From: Agrypnia vestita
Taxonomy: Eukaryota > Arthropoda > Insecta > Trichoptera > Phryganeidae
Direction of reading: 5' to 3'
Length of the DNA stretch: 64,000 bases
Assembly: GCA_016648135.1 (NCBI GenBank)
Contig: JADDOH010023116.1
Span: 248,001 to 312,000, forward strand
How positions within the stretch are numbered: the first letter of the stretch is position 1; every line of letters begins with the position of its first letter. Made by a program: the position numbers and the translations under genes. Under the pieces are notes generated by a model. That model was given only the letters and a program-made list of their open reading frames with translations, did not search any database and was not told where the DNA came from. Shown one piece after another: positions 41,222-53,399 of the stretch.

Positions 41222-41400
41222 GGTGTGAGTGTCAAGTGCTCGCCTAGTGATCTGATTGTCGGTGGTTCGAGCCACATTCCAGGACACGAACAAGTTAGTC
41301 CTATTTTCATAGCAAAAGTGCCTAGCTTATTTTGAAAATGATAAGAATATTGATGCGACACGCATTCCATGTTCGCATCTCTATTTATTTTAAGAAGTAA
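41222..41400 (+). mobile_element. tRNA-derived SINE, copy 2
   Basis: B box GGTTCGAGCC (41264-41273) is a full match to the pol III consensus. Upstream GTGCTCGCCTAGTGATCTGA looks like a tRNA-derived 5' part. The body TTTTCATAGCAAAAGTGCCT then GATGCGACACGCATTCCATG matches the order of copy 1 at 19478. The end is not sharply defined. Confidence 0.6.
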
Positions 41401-41547
41401 AATATAAAATTATTATTAAACTCATAGAGGCAATACAGTTTATGTTTTTTGCCTGATTTAATGATCATCTTTGTTTTTTTTACAAGTAGTTTCAGTACAA
41501 AGGATATATTAATTTGTAACATGGTGTTTCCGGTTCCCAAAATAATT

Positions 41548-42199
41548 AAGATACTATAACGAGATGCTAAAAAACATTACGCACTCCTATCACTTGTCAC
41601 ATCACTATCGAAAAATCGAGAATGGCCTAGGATGGTCTACAATCTGCGGGAGGCGTCTGAAACATTCGAGAAACCCTAGAAAAGCCTAAAAGCCACGAGA
41701 ATTTTCTCTTAAACACTAGTAGCATTATTTATATATAAACAGAAATATAATAAATATAAGTAGCAGCATTATTTAGATATAAATAGAACCGCCGACCGCG
41801 GTGGGTGAGTTGTAGTAGTCGTATTATAGACGTCGTGAGTAGTAGTAGAAAACACTGTGAAGTCAGCAGCAAACCGCAACGGCCGGGGTGGTCAGTCGGA
41901 GTGATAAATAAGCGAATAATCGTAGTTCTAACCTGAAAAGGCGAAATTAACCGGAGCGATTACTGCGAGCGGAAACTGGGTGAAATGTTCTAGTGAATGT
42001 AAAATAAAATGCTCCAGCGATAATAAAGGATTAATTTACGAGTGATATATCGCGAAATAGTATAATTTAAAGAACAGCGTCAAGTTTAAAAGTGTTAAAT
42101 GATTTTGTCCGTTGAACAGTTAATTAGTTAGAAATTAATAAATCGCTAATTAATTTCCACCGTTTTTATTCATTCCTCCCGCAGCCACGACTCGTGACA
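41548..42199 (+). mobile_element. Solo LTR cut by the tandem-duplication edge
   Basis: Same signal order as 38956: TATA-like ATATAAATAGAAC (41780), a GC-rich transcribed part, ACAGTTAATTAGTTAG, AATAAATCGCTAATTAATTT (42135) and the end CAGCCACGACTCGTGACA. The left limit is uncertain. From 41944 onward it belongs to the duplicated unit and is repeated at 47304-47559. Confidence 0.6.
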
Positions 42200-42574
42200 A
42201 TAACTTAAATTAATGAAAGTTAGGAAGACCGGGGTGAGATTTTGTTTCCAGGATTTTTGTTTTTCAAAAACCATTTCTAGGAAACGAGCGGATATGTCTA
42301 TCATTGTAGCAGAATCCGCCAAGGAAAAACACAATTTTTATGGATAATACTCGGTCGCTTTATTTTCTTTCTTCCAATAGCATTGAATAAAGTTTACTCC
42401 AGGCACTCATATTTGTGTTCTATTTTTTCGCTTGAAGTATGAATTTTGGTACCGGTCTACATATAAGTTGATGCGGTAGTTAGATTCGGAGAGATATAAA
42501 AAATATATAAATATACAAAAGTGTTGAAAACTAAGTTTATTTTTATTAAATATATAAAAAAATATATATTTTGT

Positions 42575-42720
42575 GAGATAATCATGTCCAAAAATGTCAT
42601 TAACTGATATGGCAGTTACTTTTTAGCGAAAGATGATTATTTCAATTTTCACATACACCTTGAGCTGTTTTTTTAGTACAAAAGTTTTGATGAAGCTGTT
42701 CTGCTCGTCATCAGATGTCA
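42575..42720 (-). mobile_element. PLE-like end in unit 1, degenerate
   Basis: On the minus strand CTGATGACGAGCAGAACAG, then CTTCATCAAAAC: CTGATGA core with AGC/GCT-type stem, but GAAA reads CAAA. CATTAACTGATATGGCAGTT and ACATACACCTTGAG tie it to 38589 and 27726. The copy in unit 2 is at 47935-48085. Confidence 0.4.
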
Positions 42721-43139
42721 TTAATAACCCTTTATTAATATATAACATTTGAAATGGATGAAATTCAATTTAAAATACATTATTGTATTATTTGGCGTGT
42801 CTTGTTTCGCGCTCACTACCGATCGAAGTGTATGAATCAATGCTCGAGTCTTAATCTTATTAAATCGTGATTCAGGAAGTTGGAGGAAAACGGTTCAACC
42901 TGAAATGAGAAGAAAACCGGACGGCCACGGAGCAGGAGAAGCGAAAAGAATTTCGCGTAAGTAAACGAGAAGATACGGGCTTGTCGGCACGTAAGCGTTT
43001 TGCTGCTAGGAGATACCAAGTTAAGCATTGTATCAAATTTCGGAACTTGACTTGAAACCAAACTCGTATAAGATCCAATCGGTGAATATTAAAAATAATA
43101 GGCTTTAGTAAAATACTCAATAAGACAATGTTCGTGTGG

Positions 43140-43662
43140 TTCACCTAATTGTTTTCTGATGAAGGTCATTTTCATTTGAACGGGCAAAGCAAAATTGCTG
43201 TAGCAAAAATAACTCCAAACTCAAACATTAAAGGCCTTTTCATTCACCAAAAATAACAGTTTGGATGGCTATATTATCAAAAAGCATTATCGGTCTTTAT
43301 TTATTTGAAAATACATGTGACTGATACTCTTAATTCTGAAAAATATATTATGAAGCTGAGAGATTTTTTCCAGCTGCGGTTCTCGCAATTCCCAGTATAT
43401 GTACGATCAGGGATATTTGAATGCAGCAAGATGAAGCAAACTGCCATACATCCAATATGATTGACTATATTGGTGGTGAAGAAAATATATAAAAACAAAT
43501 TGATATCGCGCAGATATGACATGGCCTCCTACCCAGACTTCAAATCTCTTGTTTTTTTATGGAATTATCTCAAAAATCGCGCTTTCTTGGATAAACCAGC
43601 CACAAAAACCCAACTGAAAGCAAATACTCATTCATCCAAAGTTAGTCAAAATTTTACGCCAT
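43140..43662 (+). pseudogene. Tc1/mariner-superfamily transposase remnant, unit 1
   Basis: Reading across frames: a decayed FSDEGHFHLTG-type block at about 43150, ITPNSNIKG, FFQLRFSQFP, then RRYDMASYPDFKSLVFLWNY and LKNRAFLDKPATKTQLK (43515-43625). The order (FSDEAxFHLNG, then PPRSxDLTPxDFFLWGYLK and KP-T-x-x-LK) is that of insect IS630/Tc1/mariner proteins. Catalytic residues after the first Asp are lost. Dead. Confidence 0.6.
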
Positions 43663-44329
43663 AGACTTTACCTCATGTCATGTAATAGAGACACTTTATG
43701 TAATAGAGTATTTGAAATCAAAACCAAGATGCTAGATTCAAGAAATTTTAGTGATGGGATGGATGGTCGGACAAAATTATTTTTAAGACATAATTTTTCC
43801 AATCGTGCTCATTCAGTGAAATTCACTAGCAGTTAGGCAACCGGCTGTCGTAGCAAAAGTGCTTATTAAATCAGGTGGAAAAAATATGCTTCAAGATTGG
43901 TTTAAATTTCGTCGTCAGTGAATACATTTACGTGTCAACTTAATAAATTTTTACGTTGATTAATAAACAATACATTTCCTGATTTAAAGTATCTAAGGGC
44001 CGTTTGTATATAGACTCGGTGAATAGAAATCTATAATTTAAAACAGATTTTTTTCATTTTCCACCAGAATGAAAAGCGATTGTGTTTTGTAAAAATCTAT
44101 GCTTTAAACGAAGAATTACTACAAACTAAATTGATTCAATGGGCCCTAAACCACGAAAATCTTGACAAGATAATTATCATAACCAAAATCTTAACAAGAA
44201 AACCTTAACAGAATCGAGCGCTTTATCGTTAGGAATGGGAAATTGCGCATGTTTATAGTAGTTTTGAAAATGACACAAAGTAAAACTTAAATAATATTAT
44301 TTATCAGGCTGTTGAAGATTAACACGTCG

Positions 44330-44480
44330 CGATGATAAAAACAATCGAGTAATTTGTCAGCGCTGTAAGCGACATTTATCACAGGGGTGTGTCCCGGGGC
44401 GGTGCATTGCGTGACAGCGCCCGGCGCCGGCCGCCCAAGTCACGGCTAACTGCCGCCTATTAACAGGATGGATCGGAAGT
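44330..44480. other. GC-rich island kept in both duplicate units (unit 1)
   Basis: TTTGTCAGCGCTGTAAGCGA, CACAGGGGTGTGTCCCGGGG and CAGCGCCCGGCGCCGGCCGC form a GC-rich block in AT-rich surroundings. It is identical or nearly so at 49590-49740. No ORF. Possible regulatory element, on composition only. Confidence 0.3.
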
Positions 44481-45229
44481 ATATTCATTATTGAACTAGT
44501 AATATTACATTAGGTCTCAACAGTCAGGAAGCTTGCCTTTGACGGCTGATTTGTGGTTTAGAAGCAATTGTACTAAACCATTTATTAATATGTTATATAT
44601 TATCGTAAACATGACGTATTGAAAACTTATATATTTTCAGAAATTAATAAAAATAAATTCTAGCTTAAACTTATTAAATTGAAATTATTTTTTTTTACTT
44701 ACATAAAATAATTATATATGACTTATACTATACTTACTTTGAACGATGAAATAAAATGAAATATTTGGTATTAGGATTAATAAAAGCTACCTTAGAACAG
44801 GTTTTTTTTATATAACTAGCAAGTTATATAAAATACTGTGTTATGATTGTGATTATTTAGGAATATGTATGTATTAAGCTTGTAATAAATGCCGATTTAT
44901 CTCTGCACTGAATGAAACTAAATCTAAAATTTATGGCTTTTAGTAAAGTACTATTAATTACGCCTAAATACGGATACAAAAAAAGGCAACTATATCCAAA
45001 AACATTAAAAAATGTTTTGAATGCATTCACCAAGGATTTACGTTTCACGTGTTATGTAACTTATTGGTAGTGCTTCTGGTCAATGGTCACACAGATTCAT
45101 GAAATAGATAGTTGTAATCTGCCAAGGTTATGGTGCATAGTTACGCTTGTGTCTGCTAACCTTTTTTCGTTTGCTGGTGCCGATGAAAGTTTTTACGTTT
45201 TTATGTAGTTCGAAGAAACATTTTATTTT

Positions 45230-46130
45230 TATTTTTTTTATTAATTTTATTTGGTAAATGTACAAACTTAAGAGTGACTGTATACAATGTAATATAATTG
45301 ATACACATTTATATTACACGCTTACCCACTTTTAAATGAGAATTTATTCTCGTGTTTCGTTCATATTCCGATAGTCTTGTATGTGGTTCCGATGCCAGGA
45401 TGACAGATTCTATTTAACTTGTATATGATTCTTTGGAAAGATTCTTTTGGAACGATCAATCGACTATTTCCCGTCTGCGTATAGCACCACAAGGTCGATG
45501 TGAGAATACAGTAGATATCTTTGATATTTTTCTTAATCGGTAAGCTTATCACTGAGTATAGTACATTTTTCTTTACATTCTACATAGCAAACAATTTTCT
45601 TCCAAACTCACGATCCCGGGCTTTGCTTATAGCGACGAGAAGCGAGGCTCATCTTTTGGACTTGGACTGTCTATTTGATTGTAGTTCGACCTCTCACCCT
45701 CTGTTTTCTGCAATCCCAGTTTATCCAGGTTGTCTCCCTCTCTTTTAGCAACAAGTATAATACAATTATTTTCCTACTTATTATGGAAAGCCCGCATTTG
45801 GTACAGACTTTCTGAAGAAAAAGGATATGTATTAGTTTCGCTATTTACGGTGTACGCAGCATTCTTTAAAGTAACTTTTCGTATTAGAATTTGTTTGGGT
45901 CTTATGTCAATCATATGTCTTGAACGAAATAATTTCTAGATGGAAATAGCATACTTGTATTAAATATGTGAAATGAGTTACACAAATAACATATATACAA
46001 AAGTATCAAAAATTGTATGGGTGGGTGGTTGTTCTTGGGTGTAATCATGAATATTATGATGAGTAAGTAAGTGATAACTTAAGCCAGCCTTAAGACATAT
46101 AGTACGCCCTGTGGATGCCCAATAAAGACT
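45230..46130. other. Segment largely specific to unit 1
   Basis: About 790 bp from about 45340 have no counterpart in unit 2. It holds no recognisable gene; the overlapping frames at 45361-45552 and 45521-45748 are not convincing. Confidence 0.5.
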
Positions 46131-46379
46131 TCCGTGTAAGCTTTCCCATGTATAAATAGCTTCGTTGTGAGACAATCTGAAATAATTTCTGTTCCTTCCC
46201 CCCTTCCCTTCCCGCCGCATCCGCTTATCAGTTAATGGATGCCCTTGTAACGGAACGGCTGACACGCGTCGTAATCATTGAAGATACAATCATTGGAGAC
46301 TCTTAGTCTATTTATAACACTGTAAAGTGACTCTTGATGAAGAACAGAAAATTTAGTACAGTCCACATATCCACTAACC

Positions 46380-46830
46380 CTAACAGTTGACGACGACTGT
46401 CGTGATGAAGCTAGGGAGAAGAAGAAGTCCGGATGTATTAGAGGTGGGAGGAGGGAGAAATACGGTCAGTCCTGGTCTCCTGTTCTATGTATCTCTGGTG
46501 CCTGGGCGTGTTTCCACCAGGGACCGTGTATTTATTTCTTTATATACATTTCATAAGCTATTTTTACAAGGTTTTAGATAAACAATATCGTATCTTTAAT
46601 TCCGCAAAACGCCTGATTTGGCGCGACCCCCTGTACCGGGTTCTCGGCCGCCGTCACGAGTGACCGCCGCCCACACGTGACCGGAATGCCGCGAGCCATA
46701 GCACCCGCCCCTCCTCCGCGACACTCTTTCTGCGTGAATAGACTGGTCAGTAAACGCGGCTAGTGGGACACCCGGACAGCGCGATAGAATGCTGATACAA
46801 TTTTGCGATTTTTATTACTGCCATTAATTT
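46380..46830. other. GC-rich island near end of unit 1
   Basis: GATGAAGCTAGGGAGAAGAA..., then CGCGACCCCCTGTACCGGGT, TCTCGGCCGCCGTCACGAG and CCTCCTCCGCGACACTC: complex, CpG-containing sequence, repeated at 50700-51140 with few changes. Short frames (46387-46581 and 50712-50969) differ in their ends between copies, which argues against coding. It could be a promoter-like or conserved noncoding element. Confidence 0.3.
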
Positions 46831-47119
46831 CAGCCCCCCACTCCGAATGAATCAACTGAACACAATAAAAAAATGTTATGTCTAGACTGTAAAGTGTCCG
46901 CACTCTGGCACGGATATTAAGGGAAATATATTTACAAAAATAAATTCAAATATTACCATTTATATTACTGAAATTTATAATTAGTTTTGTGTATATGTTG
47001 TGTACTTTTATATCTGCAGCATATAAATACAAGTTGTGAAATGTAAAATAGTTAGATTGATAATTGATAAATAGTGTGTTTTTATTTTCAAATGTGTGAA
47101 AAGGTACTGACTTTTCTTC

Positions 47120-47303
47120 GTATATACAGGGTTATTTGGAAAATATTAATAATCTCGTAGGAATATATTCCTGCCTTGATTAATTTGAAAATGTTCAGGC
47201 AGACATAACCTAATATCAATAGTTATGGAGTTATGCACAATCAATGTTTGCATTTTTTTTCAATATTTCGGACTTATTTTTTACAAAATGTTGAACTATC
47301 ATT
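47120..47303 (+). repeat. Left arm of the long-TIR MITE, truncated by the duplication
   Basis: ATATACAGGGTTATTTGGAA to GTTGAACTATCATT corresponds to 51427-51610. The right arm is missing here because the duplication joins this point to the mid-LTR sequence at 47304. Confidence 0.9.
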
Positions 47304-48331
47304 AAATTAACCGGAGCGATTACTGCGAGCGGAAACTGGGTGAAATGTTCTAGTGAATGTAAAATAAAATGCTCCAGCGATAGTAAAGGATTAATTTACG
47401 AGTGATATATCGCGAAATAGTATAATTTAAAGAACAGCGTCAAGTTTAAAAGTGTTAAATGATTTTGTCCGTTGAACAGTTAATTAGTTAGAAATTAATA
47501 AATCGCTAATTAATTTCCACCGTTTTTATTCATTCCTCCCGCAGCCACGACACGTGACAATAACTTAAATTAATGAAAGTTAGGAAGACCGGGGTGAGAT
47601 TTTGTTTCCAGGATTTTTGTTTTTCAAAAACCATTTCTAGGAAACGAGCGGATATGTCTATCATTGTAGCTGAATCCGCCAAGGAAAAACACAATTTTTA
47701 TGGATAATACTCGGTCGCTTTATTTTCTTTCTTCCAATAGCATTGAATAAAGTTTACTCCAGGCACTCATATTTGTGTTCTATTTTTTCGCTTGAAGTAT
47801 GAATTTTGGTACCGGTCTACATATAAGTTGATGCGGTAGTTAGATTCGGAGAGAAATAAAAAATATATAAATATACAAAAGTGTTGAAAACTAAGTTTAT
47901 TTTTATTAAATATATAAAAAAAATATATTTTGTGAGATAATCATGTCCAAAAATGTCATTAACTGATATGCCAGTTACTTTTTAGCGAAAGATGATTATT
48001 TCAATTTTCACATACACCTTGAGCTGTTTTTTTAGTACAAAAGTTTTGATGAAGCTGTTCTGCTCGTCATCAGATGTCATTAATAACCCTTTATCAATAT
48101 ATAACATTTGGAATGGATGAAATTCAATTTAAAATACATTATTGTATTATTTGGCGTGTCCTGTTTCGCGCTCACTACCGATCGAAGTGTATGAATCAAT
48201 GCTCGAGTCTTAATCTTATTAAATCGTGATTCAGGAAGTTGGAGGAAACCGGTTCAACCTGAAATGAGAAGAAAACCGGACGGCCACGGAGCAGGAGAAG
48301 CGAAAAGAATTTCGCTTATAAGATCCAATCG

Positions 48332-48925
48332 GTGAATATTAAAAACCAGAATAATAAAATAGACTTCAGTAAAATATTCACCAAGACAATGTTCCTGCGG
48401 TTCACTCAATTGTTTTCCGATGAAGGTCATTTTCATTTGACCGGGCAAAGCAAAATTGCTGTAGCAAAAATAACTCCAAACTCAAACATTAAAGGCGTTT
48501 TCATTCACCAAAAATAACAGTTTGGATGGCTATATTATCAAAACGCATTATCGGTCCTTATTTATTTGAAAATACGTGTGACTGATACCGTTAATTCTGA
48601 AAAATATATTACGAAGCTGAGAGATTTTTTCCAGCTGCGATTCTCGCAATTCCCAGAATATGTACGATCAGGGAAATTTGGATGCAGCAAGATGAAGCAA
48701 ACTGCCATACATCCAATATGACTGACTATATTGGTGGTGAAGAAAATATATAAAAACAAATTGATATCACGCAGACATGACATGGCCTCCTACCCAGACT
48801 TCAAATCTCTTGTTTTTTTATGGAATTATCTCAAAAATCGCGCTTTCTTGGATAAACCAGCCACAAAAACCCAACTTAAAGCAAATACTCATTCATCCAA
48901 AGTTAGTCAAAATTTTACGCCATAG
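48332..48925 (+). pseudogene. Tc1/mariner-superfamily transposase remnant, unit 2
   Basis: Better preserved than in unit 1: the frame 48332-48517 keeps FTQLFSDEGHFHLTG and IAVAKITPNSNIKG, with the Asp of SDE as the likely first catalytic residue. The frame 48731-48925 keeps the later block ending FLWNYLKNRAFLDKPATK. Stops and frame changes separate them. Confidence 0.62.
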
Positions 48926-49589
48926 ACTTTACCTCATGTCATGTAATAGAGACACTTTATGTAATAGAGTATTTGAAATCAAAACCAATATGCTAGATTC
49001 AAGAAATTTTAGTGATGGGATGGATGGTCGGACAAAATTATTTTTAAGACATAATTTTTCCAATCGTGCTCATTCAGTGAAATTCACTAGCAGTTAGGCA
49101 ACCGGCTGTCGTAGCAAAAGTGCTTATTAAATCAGGTGGAAAAAATATGCTTCAAGATTGGTTTAAATTTCGTCGTCAGTGAATACATTTACGTGTCAAC
49201 TTAATAAATTTTTACGTTGATTAATAAACAATACATTTCCTGATTTAAAGTATCTAAGGGCCGTTTGTATATAGACTCGGTGAATTGAAATCTATAATTT
49301 AAAACAGATTTTTTCATTTTCCACCAGAATGAAAAGCGATTGTGTTTTGTAAAAATCTATGCTTTAAACGAAGAATTACTACAAACTAAATTGATGCAAT
49401 GGGCCCTAAACCACGAAAATCTTGACAAGATCATTATCATAACCAAAATCTTAACAAGAAAACCTTAACAGAATCGAGCGCTTTATCGTTAGGAATGGGA
49501 AATTGCGCATGTTTATAGTAGTTTTGAAAATGACACAAAGTAAAACTTAAATAATATTATTTATCAGGCTGTCTAAGATTAACACGTCG

Positions 49590-49740
49590 CGATGATAAAA
49601 ACAATCGAGTAATTTGTCAGCGCTGTAAGCGACATTTATCACAGGGGTGTGTCCCGGGGCGGTGCATTGCGTGACAGCGCCCGGCGCCGGCCGCCCAAGT
49701 CACGGCTAACTGCCGCCTATTAACAGGATGGATCGGAAGT
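49590..49740. other. GC-rich island kept in both duplicate units (unit 2)
   Basis: Counterpart of 44330-44480. Confidence 0.3.
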
Positions 49741-50699
49741 ATATTCATTATTGAACTAGTAATATTACATTAGCTCTCAACGGTCAGGAAGCTTGCCTTT
49801 GACGGCTGATTTGTGGTTTAGAAGCAATTGTACTAAACCATTTATTAATATGTTATATATTATCGTAAACGTGTATTAAAAACTTGTCTATTTTAAGAAA
49901 TTAATAAAAAAAAATTCTAGCTTAAACTTTTTGAATTGAAATTATTTTTTTTTGCTTACATAAAATAATAATATATGACTTATACTATACTTACTTTGAA
50001 CGATGAAATAAAATGAAATATTTAGTATGAAAACTGAAACTAAATCTAAAATTTATGGCTTTTAGTAAATTAGTATAAAGTATTATTAATTATGCCTAAA
50101 TATGGATACAAAAGAAAAGGCAACTATATATAAAAACATTAAAAAATGTTTTGAATGCAGTCACCAAAGATTTACGTTTCACGTGTTATGTAACTTATTG
50201 ATAGTGCTTCTGGTCAATGGTCACGCAGATTCACGAAGTAGATAGCTGTAGTCTGCCAAGGTTGTGGTGCACGGTTAGGCTTGGGTCTGTTAGCCTTGTT
50301 TCGTTTGCTGGTAACGATGAAAGTTTTTACGTCTGTATGTAGTTCGATGAAACATTTTTTTTTATTAAATTTATCTGGTAAATGTACAAACTTACGAGTG
50401 ACACATTTATATTACACGCTAATATACTCGTAAGTAAGCTTTCCCATGTATAAGTAGCTTCGTTGTGAGACAATTATAATTTATCTGAAATAATTTCTGT
50501 TCCTTCCCTTCCCGCCGCTACCGCTTATCAGTTAATGGGTGACCTCGTAACGGAACGGCTGACACGCATCGTAATCATTGAAGATACAATCATCGGAGAC
50601 TCTTAGTCTATTTATAACACTGTAAAGTGACCCTCGACGAAGAACAGAAAACTTATTACAGTCCACATGTACACCACTAACCCTAACAGTTGACGCCGA

Positions 50700-51140
50700 C
50701 AGTGAGTTGGGATGAAGCTAGGAAGAAGAAGAAGTCCAGATGTATTAGAGGTGGGAGGAGGGAGAAATAAGGTCAGTCCTGGCCTCCTGTTCTATGTATC
50801 TCTGGTGCCTGGGCGTGTTTCCACCAGGGACCGTGTATTTATTTCTTTATATACATTTCATAAGCTTTTATACAAGGTTTTAGATAAACAATATCGTATC
50901 TTTAATTCCGAAAAACGCCTGATTTGGCGCGACCCCCTGTACCGGGTTCTCGGCCGCCGTCACGAGTGACCGCCGCCCACACGTGACCGGAATGCCGCGA
51001 GCCCTAGCACCCGCCCCTCCTCCGCGACACTCTTTCTGCGTGAATAGACTGGTCAGTAAACGCGGCTAGTGGGACACCCGGACAGCGCGATAGAATGCTG
51101 ATACAATTTTGCGATTTTTATTACTGCCATTAATTTCAGC
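50700..51140. other. GC-rich island near end of unit 2
   Basis: Counterpart of 46380-46830. Few substitutions and one or two single-base indels. Confidence 0.3.
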
Positions 51141-51426
51141 CCCCCACTCCGAATGAATCAACTGAACACAATAAAAAAATGTTATGTCTAGACTGTAAAG
51201 TGTCCGCACTGTGGCACGGATATTAAGGGAAATATATTTACAAAAATAAATTCAAATATTACCATTTATATTACTGAAATTTATAATTAGTTTTGTGTAT
51301 ATGTTGTGTACTTTTATATCTGCAGCATATAAATACAAGTTGTGAAATGTAAAATAGTTAGATTGATAATTGATAAATAGTGTGTTTTTATTTTCAAATG
51401 TGTGAAAAGGTACTGACTTTTCTTCG

Positions 51427-51940
51427 TATATACAGGGTTATTTAGAAAATATTAATAATCTCGTAGGAATATATTCCTGCCTTGATTAATTTGAAAATGT
51501 TCAGGCAGACATGACCTAATATCAATAGTTATGGAGTTATGCACAATCAATGTTTGCATTTTTTTTCAATATTTCGGACTTATTTTTTACAAAATGTTGA
51601 ACTATCATTACGGTTACTTACACCGATTACAAAAAGTTCATTCGTTTCAATACAAGATAAATAAAATAATAAAAAACTTCGTAGGTTTTTATTATTTTAT
51701 TTGACTTGTATTAAAATGAACGAATTTTTCATATTCGATATAAGTTACTGTAATGATAGTCCAACGTTTTACAAAAAGTAAATATGAATTATTGAAAAAA
51801 ATTCAAACTTTGATGTCACATATCTCCATAACTATTGATATTAGGTCAGGTTGCTTGAACATTTTCAACACATAATCAAGACAGAAATGTAGTCCTGCGA
51901 GGTTATTAATGTTTTCCAAATAATATTTTTTTTGTATATT
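51427..51940. mobile_element. Long-TIR MITE / foldback element, intact
   Basis: Arms of about 240 bp: TACAGGGTTATTTAGAAAAT at the left end against ATTTGGAAAACATTAATAACC-like sequence in reverse at the right (51900-51938), through GACCTAATATCAATAGTTAT / ATAACTATTGATATTAGGTC and TTGAACTATCATTACGG / CTGTAATGATAGTCCAACG, to a short centre near 51680. Non-coding. Related copies are at 35150-35480 and 47120-47303. Confidence 0.85.
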
Positions 51941-53399
51941 TTCTTATTGCGCTATACTCCGAATCGAGCCAGGACTTTTCATCTCCAGGATACTTATTCT
52001 TCTACGGCTCATTTCTAATTATTCAACCTAAGATTAGAAGGCCCTTAACCTAACTTATTTAATTTATAGTCCTAACTCAATTTACATGGTTGCCGTTTTT
52101 TTCTTAATAATCGATAAACCTGCATATAGGATGTATGAATTTGGATGAAAGAAAAGTGTGGTGTATGTATATGTATGTAGGATGTATGAATTTGGATGAA
52201 TGAAAAGTGTGGTGAGATGTAAGATATTAAGTTAGTATTTTTTATATAAAACTAAGTTCATTTACGTGACAAAATAATCACAGGAATATAAATTTATTCC
52301 GCGGTTTATTAGGCATCCAGATTAACTATCCCTGTTTCTTCGCAACAAAGTGATCATTTAGACCAGCCTAAATCAATGTCACTTTATTAGATTTTTCACC
52401 TTGTTTTAGGGGTCAAAGATGTTGATTTTTTTAAATAGATATACAGTAATATTAAAATAAATGACTTGAGTGGATTAATTTAATACCTACTGTCCATGAA
52501 CTTGCCGCAATAAATGAGACATAATTCAAAGTATGTTAAGAGTGCTTTAAGACATAAATAACTCTTTTGAATAAATCAAGAATTATCTTTGGGCGGAAAA
52601 GTCTGAAATTATCATTTGTATTCATGACAGGTTCTTTAAAACTGAAGTTTTTTTAAGGTTTTATAAAATAAAATGTATTGAAAAAACTCGGTATAAAGTA
52701 GGCTGTGGCACTTGGGCCATTCATTTTCCACATTTATGCAAATTATTTATATAGTCAAATGTTAATGTAAATAAATACATTAGATATGATAGATATTCTA
52801 ATTCTGGTGGTTAAAAAAAATGTAGAAGTGGAAGAAAGTTGAAATTCGCAGCAAAAAAGGTAAAAAACCAACATTTCTTATGAATTATTGTCAGTTGATT
52901 TTTGACTGCTGGCGGATTTTGATAGTTTATCGTTCCAATATTCGACTTATTTATCTTAAATTTGGTTTTGCCTACAAAACTGCATAACATGTCTTGTAAG
53001 AGTATTTAAATTTTAGAGTTTTCATGTAGAATTTTAACATTTTTTTTATTTTCTTAACTTTCAAAATTTATTAGATTTTGTAATCACGGGCGATGCTCAA
53101 AATATTTGGTTTCCAGAAATTTGGGCTCTAATGCTAAATTAAATCTATCTCTTATGTCTAATTGCAGTGCTGAGCAATGTTCTAAGGACAAAAATTGATA
53201 GAATTATAAAAAAAATATAAAAAATCCGCTTTATGTAGGTAAAAAAAATATAAAGAGATGGGGTAGAAAGAGGATTACAACAGATGGAAATGAAAAGAAT
53301 GTTTGAGATATTTATCTAAAATAGAAAAAAAGAATACTAACTAACATTAATCATCCAGGATACTAAAAAGCCGACTTATGTCCATTAACTGTCCATGAA
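51941..53399. other. Mostly unrecognised; two LINE-tail fragments at 52125-52215
   Basis: AGGATGTATGAATTTGGATG...AAAAGTGTGGTG occurs twice in tandem (52130-52162 and 52178-52214). It resembles the RRACMRRYMNVDEA-type LINE end. The remainder is AT-rich. Confidence 0.45.

Larger units (their letters stand above)
41944..47303 (+). repeat. Tandem segmental duplication, unit 1 (5,360 bp)
   Basis: From AAATTAACCGGAGCGATTAC at 41944 to ...GTTGAACTATCATT at 47303 the sequence is repeated in 47304-51610, head to tail with no spacer. Substitutions are sparse (a few percent or less by eye). Unit 1 contains three segments missing in unit 2: about 110 bp at 42957-43066, about 140 bp near 44765-44905 and about 790 bp near 45340-46126. 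Confidence 0.97.
47304..51610 (+). repeat. Tandem segmental duplication, unit 2 (about 4,307 bp)
   Basis: Second unit, starting inside the LTR (AAATTAACCGGAGCGATTAC) and ending in the middle of the intact MITE at 51610, where sequence continues uniquely (CGGTTACTTACACC). It is shorter than unit 1 by three deletions listed there. It includes a PLE-like piece at 47935-48085. Confidence 0.97.

Noticed and set aside
41065..41370. 101-codon minus frame
   Set aside because: It spans the end of a non-coding repeat and the SINE in antisense; not a gene.
43150..43170. CTGATGA followed by AAGGTCATTTTC, hammerhead-like start
   Set aside because: No GAAA with a matching stem follows; the bases are part of the FSDEGHFHL transposase codons.
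46387..46581. Frame MTTTVVMKLGRRRSPDVLEV... repeated at 50712-50969
   Set aside because: Start codons and ends differ between the duplicate units through indels; conservation is that of the whole duplicated block, so coding is not supported.
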